This document shows, one piece after another, positions 36,902 through 44,837 of a stretch of 64,000 nt of DNA. Numbering within the stretch: the stretch's first letter is position 1; every line of letters starts with the position of its first letter. The translations under genes and the position numbers were made by a program. Origin of the DNA: JASHVB01 sp963780805 (lineage in GTDB: Bacteria > Pseudomonadota > Alphaproteobacteria > Acetobacterales > Acetobacteraceae); the NCBI GenBank assembly GCA_963780805.1, contig CAWADP010000006.1:744001-808000 (forward strand), in the 5' to 3' direction. The notes below the pieces were generated by a model. That model saw only the letters and a program-made list of their open reading frames with translations. It did no database searches and was not told where the DNA came from.

Positions 36902-37597
36902 AGGCAAGGGCGTAGGGCGGATTGCCGAAGCGCAATCCGCCGAGACGGAAACGTGGCGGATTGCGCTTCGCTTTCCGCCCTATGCGCACATGAATGCTCC
37001 CATCAACGCTCTAGCCCCGTTGACGCCCGCCGTTGCGCTTACCAACTCGCTCGGCACTCGTAGTCAGGGATTGCCAAGCCGCTGCCAAGGGGGCGGGCAT
37101 GGCTGACGGCGTCTAAATATAAACCGACGGTGTCGCGGCGCTTCCTGCCTGCGTGCAGCAGAAGGGGGTCTGACAATGGCGCTGTTTCCAGATCCATTCG
37201 ATACGCTGCTGTAGAGCCCGGCCGTCACGATGGGCGGCATGCGCTAACCAGCCGAGGAACAGCCCCGGGACTCGTCGCTGCCGCTTGATCGGCGAGATCA
37301 GGACGACGCCCGCCGCTACGGCCATGGCGTTGCTGCTGTCACGGCAGGCTGTTGCCGATGCTCCGCCGCCGGCACCGATCGTCGTAACGGCCGATGCCGA
37401 GCCTGCCGTGTCGCCTGCGCCCCGGCGGCCGGTGGTTGCCCATGCCGCGACCGGCCCGCCCACTGGCCCGCCTTTCAAGAATGATTTCCCAAATCATTCA
37501 TGCCTGCACGACCGGGGCCGGATCACCGCCAGCCCCGCCGCCCTGATTCGTGTTGCCGCAAATCCATTGCTGCGGCAGACACGAACTTTGCATTCAA
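36902..37597. other. Intergenic region, with a possible TonB-dependent receptor stub
   Basis: A palindrome (36913-36982) follows the peptide operon. Further on, a plus-strand frame from 37285 encodes a signal-peptide-like stretch (M-A-L-L-L-S-R-Q-A-V-A-D-A at 37327) followed by P-A-P-I-V-V-T-A-D. This resembles the mature start and TonB box of a TonB-dependent receptor such as BtuB. No barrel follows; the frame degenerates within 60 codons. Because a btuFCD-tonB type operon is next door, this may be all that remains of its receptor gene. The assignment is weak. Confidence 0.35.
36913..36982. repeat. Palindromic repeat (TAGGGCGGATTGC type), candidate terminator
   Basis: TAGGGCGGATTGCCGAAGCG and the complementary GGCGGATTGCGCTTCGCTTT...CCGCCCTA form a long hairpin 11 bases after the last gene of the peptide transporter operon. 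It is placed to end that transcript. Confidence 0.75.
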
Positions 37598-38413
37598 TCA
37601 GTCCAACGCGAAGATGATGCGCATCGGTATGTCATCCGGCACGGGTTGGCCATCCTTCACCGACGGCAGAAAGTGCCAGGTCATCACGGCATCCTCCGCG
37701 GCGTGGTCCAGCTCGCTGAAGCCCGAACTGCGCAGCACGTCCACGCCGCTGACCAAGCCCTCCGGCGACACGTGGATCAGCAGCACCACCGCTCCCTGCT
37801 CGCCTCGCAACGCGGCATCGGTGGGATAGCTGGGCTTGCGATTGTGGGACTTTATGTCCGGACTTGCCGGCACCATCAGATCGCCGGTCACGAGAGCATT
37901 GGTATCGCTCTCGACGTTGGCGAAGTCGAACTTCAACCGGCTCTCGCCGGGTTCCTGCTCCTCGGGTGCCGGAGGCGGCGGCGAGGCCGTGGGCTGAGTT
38001 GTGGCCTTCGTGGTCGCCCGCGGGGTCTGCTTTGCCGCTTCGGTGGCCTTGGGAGTTTGCGGTGCTGGCGATCCCTTGGACGCTGCGGCTGTGCTCTTGG
38101 GTTCGGCGGGGGCAGGGCTGGCCGCGGCGGCCTTGGGTACCTCAGGTGACGGCGTTGACTTGGGCTTGGGTGCCGCGGCAGGTGGCGTCTCCCCGCCAGG
38201 AGGCGACATCACAAGCTGTACCGTCGCCGGCGTGTCCACCGGCACCAGTTTGACCGGCCGATGGTAGAGCGTCAGAGCCACCGCCAGCCCGATCAACGTT
38301 GCATGCAGCCCGAGCGATAGCAGCGCAGCTCCGCCGATCCGGGATCGCGTGCGGACCGGACGTCGCCGCGGCGACGTCACCAGGGGCGGCTCAATGCGCG
38401 AGATCGCAGTCAT
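37598..38413 (-). CDS. tonB: TonB-family energy transducer
   Basis: A 271-residue TonB-like protein. A cytoplasmic basic N-terminus is followed by one membrane helix (A-A-L-L-S-L-G-L-H-A-T-L-I-G-L), a long Pro/Ala/Lys-rich periplasmic spacer and a C-terminal TonB domain (Y-P-T-D-A-A-L-R-G-E-Q-G, then V-D-V-L-R-S-S-G-F). TonB passes proton-motive energy to outer-membrane receptors for cobalamin or siderophores. The ATG at 38411-38413 lies within the end of the ATPase gene, which couples the two. exbB and exbD are not in the window. The frame is open far upstream, but that part overlaps the ATPase and is not coding. Confidence 0.85.
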   Translation of the reverse strand: MTAISRIEPPLVTSPRRRPVRTRSRIGGAALLSLGLHATLIGLAVALTLYHRPVKLVPVDTPATVQLVMSPPGGETPPAAAPKPKSTPSPEVPKAAAASPAPAEPKSTAAASKGSPAPQTPKATEAAKQTPRATTKATTQPTASPPPPAPEEQEPGESRLKFDFANVESDTNALVTGDLMVPASPDIKSHNRKPSYPTDAALRGEQGAVVLLIHVSPEGLVSGVDVLRSSGFSELDHAAEDAVMTWHFLPSVKDGQPVPDDIPMRIIFALD

Positions 38414-39092
38414 CGCGCGCCAGCAAGCGTGGTTCGGGATCGAAGCCGAAGGGCAGCCCGAACGCGGCACCCAACGCGGGCAATGCGTCACGCGCGGGGA
38501 GGTCCGCGGCAATGTGGCCCGACCGCAGCACGATGATCCGATGCGCGTAGCGAATCGCCAGGTCCACCGCGTGCTGCACCACAACGGCGGTACGTCCGGC
38601 CTCCGCGGTGCTGCGCAGCAGGCGCATGATCGCCTGTGCGGTGGCGGGGTCCAGATCGGCGGTCGGTTCGTCCAGCAGGAACAAGTCGGGCTCCGTGGCG
38701 AAGGCGCGAGCCAACATGGTCCGGCGAGCTTCACCGCCGGAGATGCGATCCACCCGCCGGTCGCGCAACGGCAGGATACCGCAACTCTGCAACGCATGTG
38801 TTACCGGGGCATCGGCGGCATCGCGGTGGGGGATGCGGCCGAGGGCGGCGACCTGTCCCACTGTCAGCGCCCAGGCGCAGCGCGCGCCTTGCGCCAGGTA
38901 GGCAACGCCTCGGGGATCCCGCGGCGGCGTGCCAGGCAGCAGGCCGGCCAGCGCGCGAAGCAGCGTGGTCTTGCCCGCCCCGTTGGGTCCGCAGATAGCC
39001 ACGAGTTCGCCGCGCCGCAGCGTCAGCGCGATGTCATGCAGGACCGGGTGGCCGTTGAGCGACAGGACCGGCAGCGACAAGCTCCATGTCAT
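38391..39092 (-). CDS. Cobalamin/iron-chelate ABC transporter ATP-binding protein (BtuD/FecE type)
   Basis: A 233-residue ATPase. Walker A is G-P-N-G-A-G-K-T-T at 35-43, the signature I-S-G-G-E and Walker B L-F-L-L-D-E-P. It is short for the family, with a minimal C-terminus. The start overlaps the permease stop by 4 bases (ATGA type). Together with the permease and binding protein it forms a vitamin B12, heme or siderophore importer; the tonB gene in the same operon fits an outer-membrane-dependent substrate. Confidence 0.85.
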   Translation of the reverse strand: MTWSLSLPVLSLNGHPVLHDIALTLRRGELVAICGPNGAGKTTLLRALAGLLPGTPPRDPRGVAYLAQGARCAWALTVGQVAALGRIPHRDAADAPVTHALQSCGILPLRDRRVDRISGGEARRTMLARAFATEPDLFLLDEPTADLDPATAQAIMRLLRSTAEAGRTAVVVQHAVDLAIRYAHRIIVLRSGHIAADLPARDALPALGAAFGLPFGFDPEPRLLARDDCDLAH

Positions 39093-40129
39093 GGGAGCGG
39101 AGCCCTGCGTGCGATCACCACCACGAACGGCGCGCCGAGCAAGGCTGTCAGCACGCCGAGCGGCAGCGGCTGGGACAACGGCAATACCAGCGGGGCGACC
39201 CGTACCAGCAGATCCGCCGCCAGCAGCAGCGCGGCTCCGGCCAGCAGCGAGGCGGGCAGCAGGGCCGATGGCCGCTGCCCCAGCAGCGGGCGCAACAAGT
39301 GCGGCACCACCAGTCCGACGAAGCCGATCCCGCCTGCCACCGCTGCTCCGGCGCCGGCGGCCAGCGCCGTTCCGGTGGCGGCCAGCACCAAAGTACGTCC
39401 CACCGGAACGCCCAGGCTGGCGGCGGTCTCTTCGCCGAGGCTGAGCGCGTCGAGACCCGGGCCCAGGCGTAGCAGGATTGCCACCCCCAGCAGGATGGGC
39501 GGCGCGGCGAGCGCCACGTGGATCAGCGACCGGTCGTTCAATCCCCCGAGCAGCCAGAAGGTGATCTCGGCCAGGGCGAACGGATTCGGCGCGAGGCTCA
39601 GCGCCAGGGCCAGCAGCGATGCCGATAGCGCCGACACGGCGATGCCCGCCAGGATGAGCGACGGACCGGACGGTGCGCGTCCGGCGAAGGCCAGCAGGAA
39701 CGTTGCTCCCACCGCCGCCCCCGCCAGTCCGCCCAGCGGCAACGCCGGGGCGAAGTGGGCAGCGAGGCCCCAGTAGAACACCACGGCCGCGCCAAGTCCC
39801 GCCGTGCCGGTGATGCCCAACAATCCGGGGTCGGCCAGCGGATTGCGCAATGCCCCCTGCAGGACGGCTCCCGACAATCCTAGGCCGGCGCCCACCAATG
39901 CCGCCAGCAAGGTCCGCGGCAGCCGAATCTGCAGCAGGATCAGCCGATCCGGCAACGCCAGGATGCCGTCGCCGATCAGCAGGGAAACGACCAGGAGAAT
40001 GAGGACAAGGACGCCCAGGAGGCACAGCACGCTCCTGGTTTTCTTGTCTCCGCAAACCGCGAAGCGCCCGGGAGCTGCAACCGGAGGGGGAACCCACGCA
40101 ACACCGTCCCCGTGTCCTTTGTCGCTCAT
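39089..40129 (-). CDS. FecCD-family ABC permease (BtuC type)
   Basis: A 346-residue permease with about ten hydrophobic segments. Family motifs are R-L-P-R-T-L-L-A-A-L-V-G-A-G-L-G-L-S-G near the N-terminus and G-F-V-G-L-V-V-P-H-L-L-R, the ATPase-coupling helix. R-N-P-L-A-D-P-G-L-L-G-I is the canonical gating region. The start overlaps the binding-protein stop by 4 bases. The first 30 residues are polar and variable. Confidence 0.88.
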   Translation of the reverse strand: MSDKGHGDGVAWVPPPVAAPGRFAVCGDKKTRSVLCLLGVLVLILLVVSLLIGDGILALPDRLILLQIRLPRTLLAALVGAGLGLSGAVLQGALRNPLADPGLLGITGTAGLGAAVVFYWGLAAHFAPALPLGGLAGAAVGATFLLAFAGRAPSGPSLILAGIAVSALSASLLALALSLAPNPFALAEITFWLLGGLNDRSLIHVALAAPPILLGVAILLRLGPGLDALSLGEETAASLGVPVGRTLVLAATGTALAAGAGAAVAGGIGFVGLVVPHLLRPLLGQRPSALLPASLLAGAALLLAADLLVRVAPLVLPLSQPLPLGVLTALLGAPFVVVIARRAPLP

Positions 40130-40902
40130 CGTGCCAACAAGGCGACAGCCCGGGCGGTGAATGGCCCGGCGCAAATGGTCAGCGGCATTGGGAGCGCACG
40201 GCGAGGGATGCCGGCGACCGCCGGATTGTCCAGCAGGTCCGTGGCGAGCGACGGGTATTCCGGCAGCTGCGGCACCACCAACAGGTCCGGCGGATGACGC
40301 AGCAGCATTTCCAGCCCAAGTCGACGGCCGTCTCCCATATCGTCGAGGCCCGCGGCGCGGAGGACGGCGTCCATCAGCGTTCCCGGACCCGCCGTGTAGC
40401 CGCGCGGTTCCCATGCGACGGCAGTGATCCGGTGGCTCGGTGGCATCACCGCGCGCAGCGTCGCGTCCATCGCTGCGATCAGCGCCGCGCCGCGGTCCGG
40501 GACGCCCAGCCTGGCGGCGAACTCCGCAGTCTGCCGCCGGATCGCGGCGAAATCCTGCGGCATGTCCAGGCGCCACACCGGCACGGCCTCCTGCGTCAGC
40601 AGTGCGAGCGTCGTCTGCGCGCCGTAGGTGCCGGCCAGGACCAGGTCGGGATGCAAACGAAGCACTGCCTCGGCGGAGGGTCGCACCAGCGGCAGGTGGG
40701 CAGCCTCCGCTGCGACGAAGGACAGCGCCGGGTCGCGAGCGAGCGGCGACAGTGCCGCCACCTTCTCCGGCGCCAGCAGTACCAGCATCTGGTCGCTGCA
40801 CAGGTTGAGCGATACCACGCGCTGCACCCCCCAGGCAGGCGTGGTCGCCAGGGCCAGGAGCAGGGCGAAACTGGCACAGGCCAAGAAGGCTGGTTTTGGC
40901 AT
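40126..40902 (-). CDS. Cobalamin/iron-chelate periplasmic binding protein (BtuF type)
   Basis: A 258-residue class III binding protein. A signal peptide (M-P-K-P-A-F-L-A-C-A, cut near A-W-G) leads to V-V-S-L-N-L-C-S-D-Q-M, the first ligand-pocket strand common in BtuF-like proteins. P-D-L-V-L-A-G-T-Y and P-D-L-L-V-V-P-Q lie in the two lobes. It is first in the btuF-btuC-btuD-tonB order. BtuF and siderophore-binding relatives are hard to tell apart by eye; I favour cobalamin-type because of the short, soluble form and the N-L-C-S-D motif. Confidence 0.8.
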   Translation of the reverse strand: MPKPAFLACASFALLLALATTPAWGVQRVVSLNLCSDQMLVLLAPEKVAALSPLARDPALSFVAAEAAHLPLVRPSAEAVLRLHPDLVLAGTYGAQTTLALLTQEAVPVWRLDMPQDFAAIRRQTAEFAARLGVPDRGAALIAAMDATLRAVMPPSHRITAVAWEPRGYTAGPGTLMDAVLRAAGLDDMGDGRRLGLEMLLRHPPDLLVVPQLPEYPSLATDLLDNPAVAGIPRRALPMPLTICAGPFTARAVALLAR

Positions 40903-41363
40903 CGGTGAGGGAATCGGATGGGTGATCCGCGCTGGGTGTACCCTGTCGTTCGGGCGACCGCTACTTGGGCTTGCTGCCGGCCACGACGGGCACCTGTCTG
41001 CTGCCTCCCGTAGCGTCGCGACGGTCCGGTTGGCGGCCAAGGCCTAACCGCGGCTATAGCACCGCTGCACGGGGGTTTTGACCACTTGCCGAAGCGGTTC
41101 TCCGGTCTGGCAGTCGCCCGCGTCGCCCGAGGCGCGGTAGGCTTCTGTCGAGTTGCCGGTTGGGGTAGAATCCGGCCATGGGTCGCCCGTCCGTCACCGA
41201 CGGCTTCGCGCCCCCTTCCGGATCTTCCGGACCTGTTGGGCGATACCGGAAAGCGGGCATACAGAAGCCAGGAAACTCGGTGCATCGGGACGCGGCCCCC
41301 GCAAGCCTGGCCCGCACCCCCGCCGACTGCTCATACTGTGCGCGAAGTCGCAGGGGAGGCTAG
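40903..41363. other. Leader region of the btuF operon, possible cobalamin riboswitch
   Basis: On the minus strand this 460-base leader is rich in complementary GC blocks. Pieces resembling cobalamin-riboswitch elements are CCCCCGTGCAGCGGTG (41060-41075) and CAGCAGACAGGTGCC (40989-41003), the latter similar to the B12 box with a two-base insertion. A convincing G-G-T-G/G-C-C-A-C-T-G set is lacking, so the match is incomplete. No gene is evident until the plus-strand HEPN-like gene. Confidence 0.3.
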
Positions 41364-41801
41364 ATGGTCGAGACATATCGACTGACGAAAATTGGCGTTG
41401 CCGTAGACCAGCTCGACTGGTCTATCCGGCTGCTTCTCGACCGCCGTGCATATGTGCCCGCCATTTCCCTGGCCGGAGCTGCCGAGGAGATTCTGGGTCA
41501 GTTTGTCGGGCCGCAGGCCGCGTTCCACGTTCTCAAAACAAGCCTCGCGGCAGACGACGGGATGACCCCGAAGAAGGTTGCCGACGATCACCTGAACCTT
41601 ATTCGGAACTGGATTAAGCATTGCGGAGCTACCGACAGCGCGGATACGTCCGTGGATCTTACACAACCCGATCTGGAAGCGACGGCAATCCTCATGATCG
41701 TGCGTGCACTGAGCAACCTAGAAATTCACGATGGGACGGGTCCAAGCGAGCTGCCGCGGTTCAACGAGTGGCTTAACCGGACGCGACCCGATTTGGTCTA
41801 G
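41364..41801 (+). CDS. HEPN-like conserved hypothetical protein
   Basis: A 145-residue helical protein. R-N-W-I-K-H at 81-86 has the R-x4-H spacing of the HEPN ribonuclease family, in the right place between two predicted helices, and S-L-A-G-A-A-E-E-I-L-G forms the preceding amphipathic helix. I do not know its function. HEPN proteins are often toxins or parts of defence modules, but no MNT-type nucleotidyltransferase partner is present nearby. A strong AGGGGAGG ribosome site is placed 4-5 bases before ATG. The codon use is less GC-extreme than in neighbouring genes. Confidence 0.55.
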   Translation: MVETYRLTKIGVAVDQLDWSIRLLLDRRAYVPAISLAGAAEEILGQFVGPQAAFHVLKTSLAADDGMTPKKVADDHLNLIRNWIKHCGATDSADTSVDLTQPDLEATAILMIVRALSNLEIHDGTGPSELPRFNEWLNRTRPDLV

Positions 41802-42089
41802 CTTCTGGTCGGCCGCGAACCCTCGAAATGCCTCCGTGTTCCTGTCAGCGTTGCGCCCACGGCGGTCGTACCGGGCTGCCTCGCCATCGCTCGAAAGCAG
41901 ACGTTCGCCCAAATGCGGCGGTGGCCGCTCAGATGCTCGTTCGGGTTGGAGGGAGCCGTCTGAAGTCAAGCGGCGAGCAAGCCAGCGACGGCACCCGATC
42001 ATGGCGCGCTGTTGGGACTCAATGGGGTGCGCGTCTCGACCAGATGCCCTGTCAGCTTGCCAACCTGCGCCTTCACGTCCTGCCGTCTT

Positions 42090-43919
42090 TCAGCATGGAG
42101 TTGATTGCGCATGGCGAGGCTGCTGTCGCACCGCAACTTGGTCGGTAGCATTCGCGATCTGCAGCGTCCGTGTTGGGAAAGCGAGATCCACACCCGCATT
42201 CTTAACGAGGTCCATGATTTGCAAGAGCAAGGCCTCTCGCTCCCTTAGCTCGGTAGAGTAATCTTGCACCAGAAGATGGAACATCACCAAGATGTCCAGA
42301 CTGCTCTCGCCGAAGTTGTTGAAGCGTACCTCACAGGTGCTCTGCTCCGCCAACGGGTGATCGATGATGAGCTGTCGGATGCGGGCAACGAGTTCTTCCA
42401 CCTTTTCGCGAGGGGTGTCATAGGTGACCTGGACGAAGAATTGCTGACGACGCTTGGTCCGCACGCTGAGGTTTTCAACCGTCGAGTTCACCACCGTGCT
42501 GCTCGGTATCGTCACCAGCGAGTTGTCCGGCGTCCGGATGCGGGTACTGCGGAAACCAACGTCCTCGACCGTCCCCTCGCTCCCACCGACCCTGACCACG
42601 TGGCCGACGCGAAACGGCTTCTCGATTGCAATGAGCAATGAACCGATCAGATTTGCGATCGTGCTTTGCGCCGCCAGTGCGACAGCGAGACCGCCAACAC
42701 CCAGCCCGGCGATGATGGAATAGGCCGGAAATCCCAACTGGTCGCCACCTTGGATCAAGATGGCGATGGCAACCACAAGGCCGATCAGGCGCGCGCCCAG
42801 CCTGACGAGCTGACTGTCAAGGCTGCGGATTGTCAGTTGTTCCGACGACACGATCGCCTCGCCCAGTACGGTCGAGATGACGATGGCCAGCCATGCCGCG
42901 CCGAGGAACATGGCGCCGGTCGTGGCGTAGGCTATGACCAAGCGCGGCCCTCCGCCAATGTGGAGGATCTCATTAAGCAATGGGACGAGCAGACCGGCCA
43001 CGAGAATAACCACCAGGGGGAGCGGAAGAGCGCGCCAACTGGCGCGCGATGCCTCCTGGCCGTTATCGGCGCTGCGACGTGCCAACCGGTGGCCGCCAAA
43101 GATGATCAGCCCGCCGACGAGGAATCCGAAGCCCAGACCCAGCCATTGCCACGCGGCCACACTGGCGACGCGGGTTTTGGCCCAATCGGGTAGATTCAGC
43201 ATCCAGCGAGGTGGGACGATGTAACTCAACCCGATTGGGGAGTTCAGGAAGGCCTCATAGATTGTGTCTGACCCGCCATGGCTTATCGAGCGGTAGACCT
43301 CGGCCAATTGCTGGGCGGGACCTGGTTTGTACGGCAAATCCTTAACCTGATTATAAAATTCCGGAAGCCGATCGATCGTCTCGGCAGACACCAGATACTC
43401 TCCAGCGCGCGGCCCATTCTCGATGAGAACGAAGTCGATTTCCGTGTCGGGAAGCCGCCACCGCTTCGGCGACAGCCGCGCCATCGCATCGCGGTCCGGG
43501 ATGTCACCAATGGAAGGAATTTCAATTCGATTGAGGATTTCTGTGAGCTGTAGGAGACGCTCTGCAATGACTGTGCTCCGCAGCACCGGCGGAATACCGG
43601 ATACGTCAAGAAATCGAGCGACCTTCGGTGCTTCCCCAAGGGAATCCGATAGCTTCCGCCGCTCCTCGGTACTCGGGTAGAGCCTGTCGGATTCACCGTA
43701 CGATGCAAGTGCATCTCTTGAGCGGCGAAGAATATCGTCCATCTTCTCGATAAAGCCCTGCAGTGTCGCCCGCGGACTGGACGTGTCGGGGGGACGGAGC
43801 GGAGAAATGCTGGCCGCGTTGGCGGCGAACGCAATTCCAAGCAGAAGAGCGATGAGAACAGAATGGCCGCATAAAGTTGCGTGGAGGCAGGCGAATCTTG
43901 GGCTGGCGGGAGATGACAT
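42090..43919 (-). CDS. MscS-family mechanosensitive ion channel with periplasmic N-domain
   Basis: A 609-residue channel. A signal peptide (L-I-A-L-L-L-G-I-A-F-A-A-N-A) precedes about 220 periplasmic residues. Membrane helices begin at about 265, and the pore helix region G-L-G-V-G-G-L-A-V-A-L-A-A-Q-S-T is the MscS TM3. The cytoplasmic beta domain starts with F-R-V-G-H-V-V-R-V. MscS channels release solutes on hypo-osmotic shock. The N-terminal extension puts it in the larger YbiO-like class. ATG 43917-43919 has GGAG about 12 bases ahead. Confidence 0.9.
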   Translation of the reverse strand: MSSPASPRFACLHATLCGHSVLIALLLGIAFAANAASISPLRPPDTSSPRATLQGFIEKMDDILRRSRDALASYGESDRLYPSTEERRKLSDSLGEAPKVARFLDVSGIPPVLRSTVIAERLLQLTEILNRIEIPSIGDIPDRDAMARLSPKRWRLPDTEIDFVLIENGPRAGEYLVSAETIDRLPEFYNQVKDLPYKPGPAQQLAEVYRSISHGGSDTIYEAFLNSPIGLSYIVPPRWMLNLPDWAKTRVASVAAWQWLGLGFGFLVGGLIIFGGHRLARRSADNGQEASRASWRALPLPLVVILVAGLLVPLLNEILHIGGGPRLVIAYATTGAMFLGAAWLAIVISTVLGEAIVSSEQLTIRSLDSQLVRLGARLIGLVVAIAILIQGGDQLGFPAYSIIAGLGVGGLAVALAAQSTIANLIGSLLIAIEKPFRVGHVVRVGGSEGTVEDVGFRSTRIRTPDNSLVTIPSSTVVNSTVENLSVRTKRRQQFFVQVTYDTPREKVEELVARIRQLIIDHPLAEQSTCEVRFNNFGESSLDILVMFHLLVQDYSTELREREALLLQIMDLVKNAGVDLAFPTRTLQIANATDQVAVRQQPRHAQSTPC

Positions 43920-44319
43920 GGTTCCAGGTTGCTCCTCGGCCCAATGGCAATCGGCCGCGTCAATTGACTGGCCGGGGCAGGCGATCATTGTGTGTTCGTG
44001 CGAAGCTGTTCGGACCACTCAACGCAGCGGAAGTTGCACGTGCGGGAGCGATTTGCAACAGATTGCCAAGCGTGGAGGGCGCCGTGCGCGTCATTACGCC
44101 TGTGCTCTGAATGGCGCGCGGGGCTTGTCACTGCCGCTTGCGCCCATGCCAGCCATACAGCAGTTTGCGCAGCGATCCCAGAAAAGAACATTGAATCCGC
44201 CTCTGGCTGGCTGTGCAACGTCCTCAGCGGTCGGTTGCATTGCATCGCCGCGCAGTAACCCGTCAAACGACTGTCGTCTGGCGCCACAATCGTCGCGCCG
44301 AAGTGTCGATCCCCTTGTC
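43920..44319. other. Intergenic region without a recognised gene
   Basis: Lower in GC than most of the window. The frame of the downstream membrane protein reads through it only because of that gene's frameshift. I see no conserved protein on either strand. Confidence 0.5.
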
Positions 44320-44788
44320 TCAAGCTATGAAAACCCGACCCAGGCGCTCCAACTCCCGTACGTAGCAATACAGGGAGACCCAAGAAAAGGACGAGGCATT
44401 GGAAGACCGGGATATCGAATTCAGGCCGCTGCGCGACAAACACAAAACCGAAAACAGAAGTCGGGAGCACGAAGCCCATGCGTGCCAGAAACAACCCGGC
44501 GTGGCCGAGCAAAGTATTACGGAACTGCGGCAGTGGCGGACGGAGGTGATGAGGAACCCAATACGTGCACTGCATCAAGGCGATTGACAATAGGGACCAG
44601 ACAAGCGTCCAAGGATGCGCCTCGTGCGATGTCGGGTCAGCGAGAGTTTGTCGGTAAAGAATGAGGCCGGTCGCGTAGAGAACAACCGCACCGACAGATT
44701 GCATCCCGAACAGAGCGAAATACCTCCAGTGACCATGGGCACTTTCCTCCATCGCCGGGTTGGATGCGAACGGGTCATCTGGCTCCAT
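44320..44788 (-). pseudogene. Four-helix membrane protein of unknown function, C-terminal frameshift
   Basis: About 155 residues. Four hydrophobic segments are visible, starting with F-A-L-F-G-M-Q-S-V-G-A-V-V-L-Y and ending near C-L-V-L-F-L-G. The reading frame as written continues for 120 more residues of non-membrane, unlikely sequence. A one-base loss near 44365 explains this: in the other frame the helix continues as S-L-Y-C-Y-V-R-E-L-E-R-L-G and stops at 44320. I do not recognise the family. It lies 49 bases downstream of the sulfatase gene and is probably in its operon. Confidence 0.6.
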
Positions 44789-44837
44789 CTGCGCAGAGTT
44801 CCGGGGGATGATACGGACCCTGTCCGAGAGCCGTTTC

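Noticed and set aside
36985..37175. Cobalamin riboswitch before the receptor-like stub (AGTCAGGGATTGCC)
   Set aside because: Only a partial B12-box likeness and none of the other conserved elements.
37176..37214. Twelve-codon frame M-A-L-F-P-D-P-F-D-T-L-L with a good ribosome site, resembling an Hsp20 start
   Set aside because: It stops after 12 codons and nothing Hsp20-like follows in any frame; too short to support.
37113..37478. Minus-strand open frame of 121 codons
   Set aside because: Gly/Ala-rich, no domain or ribosome site; antisense to the receptor-like stub.
38349..39776. Long plus-strand open frame opposite btuD and btuC
   Set aside because: Antisense shadow of two well-defined ABC genes in GC-rich DNA.
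43985..44319. Extension of the four-helix membrane protein
   Set aside because: The sequence after the fourth helix has no membrane or domain character; the normal end is found in the other frame.
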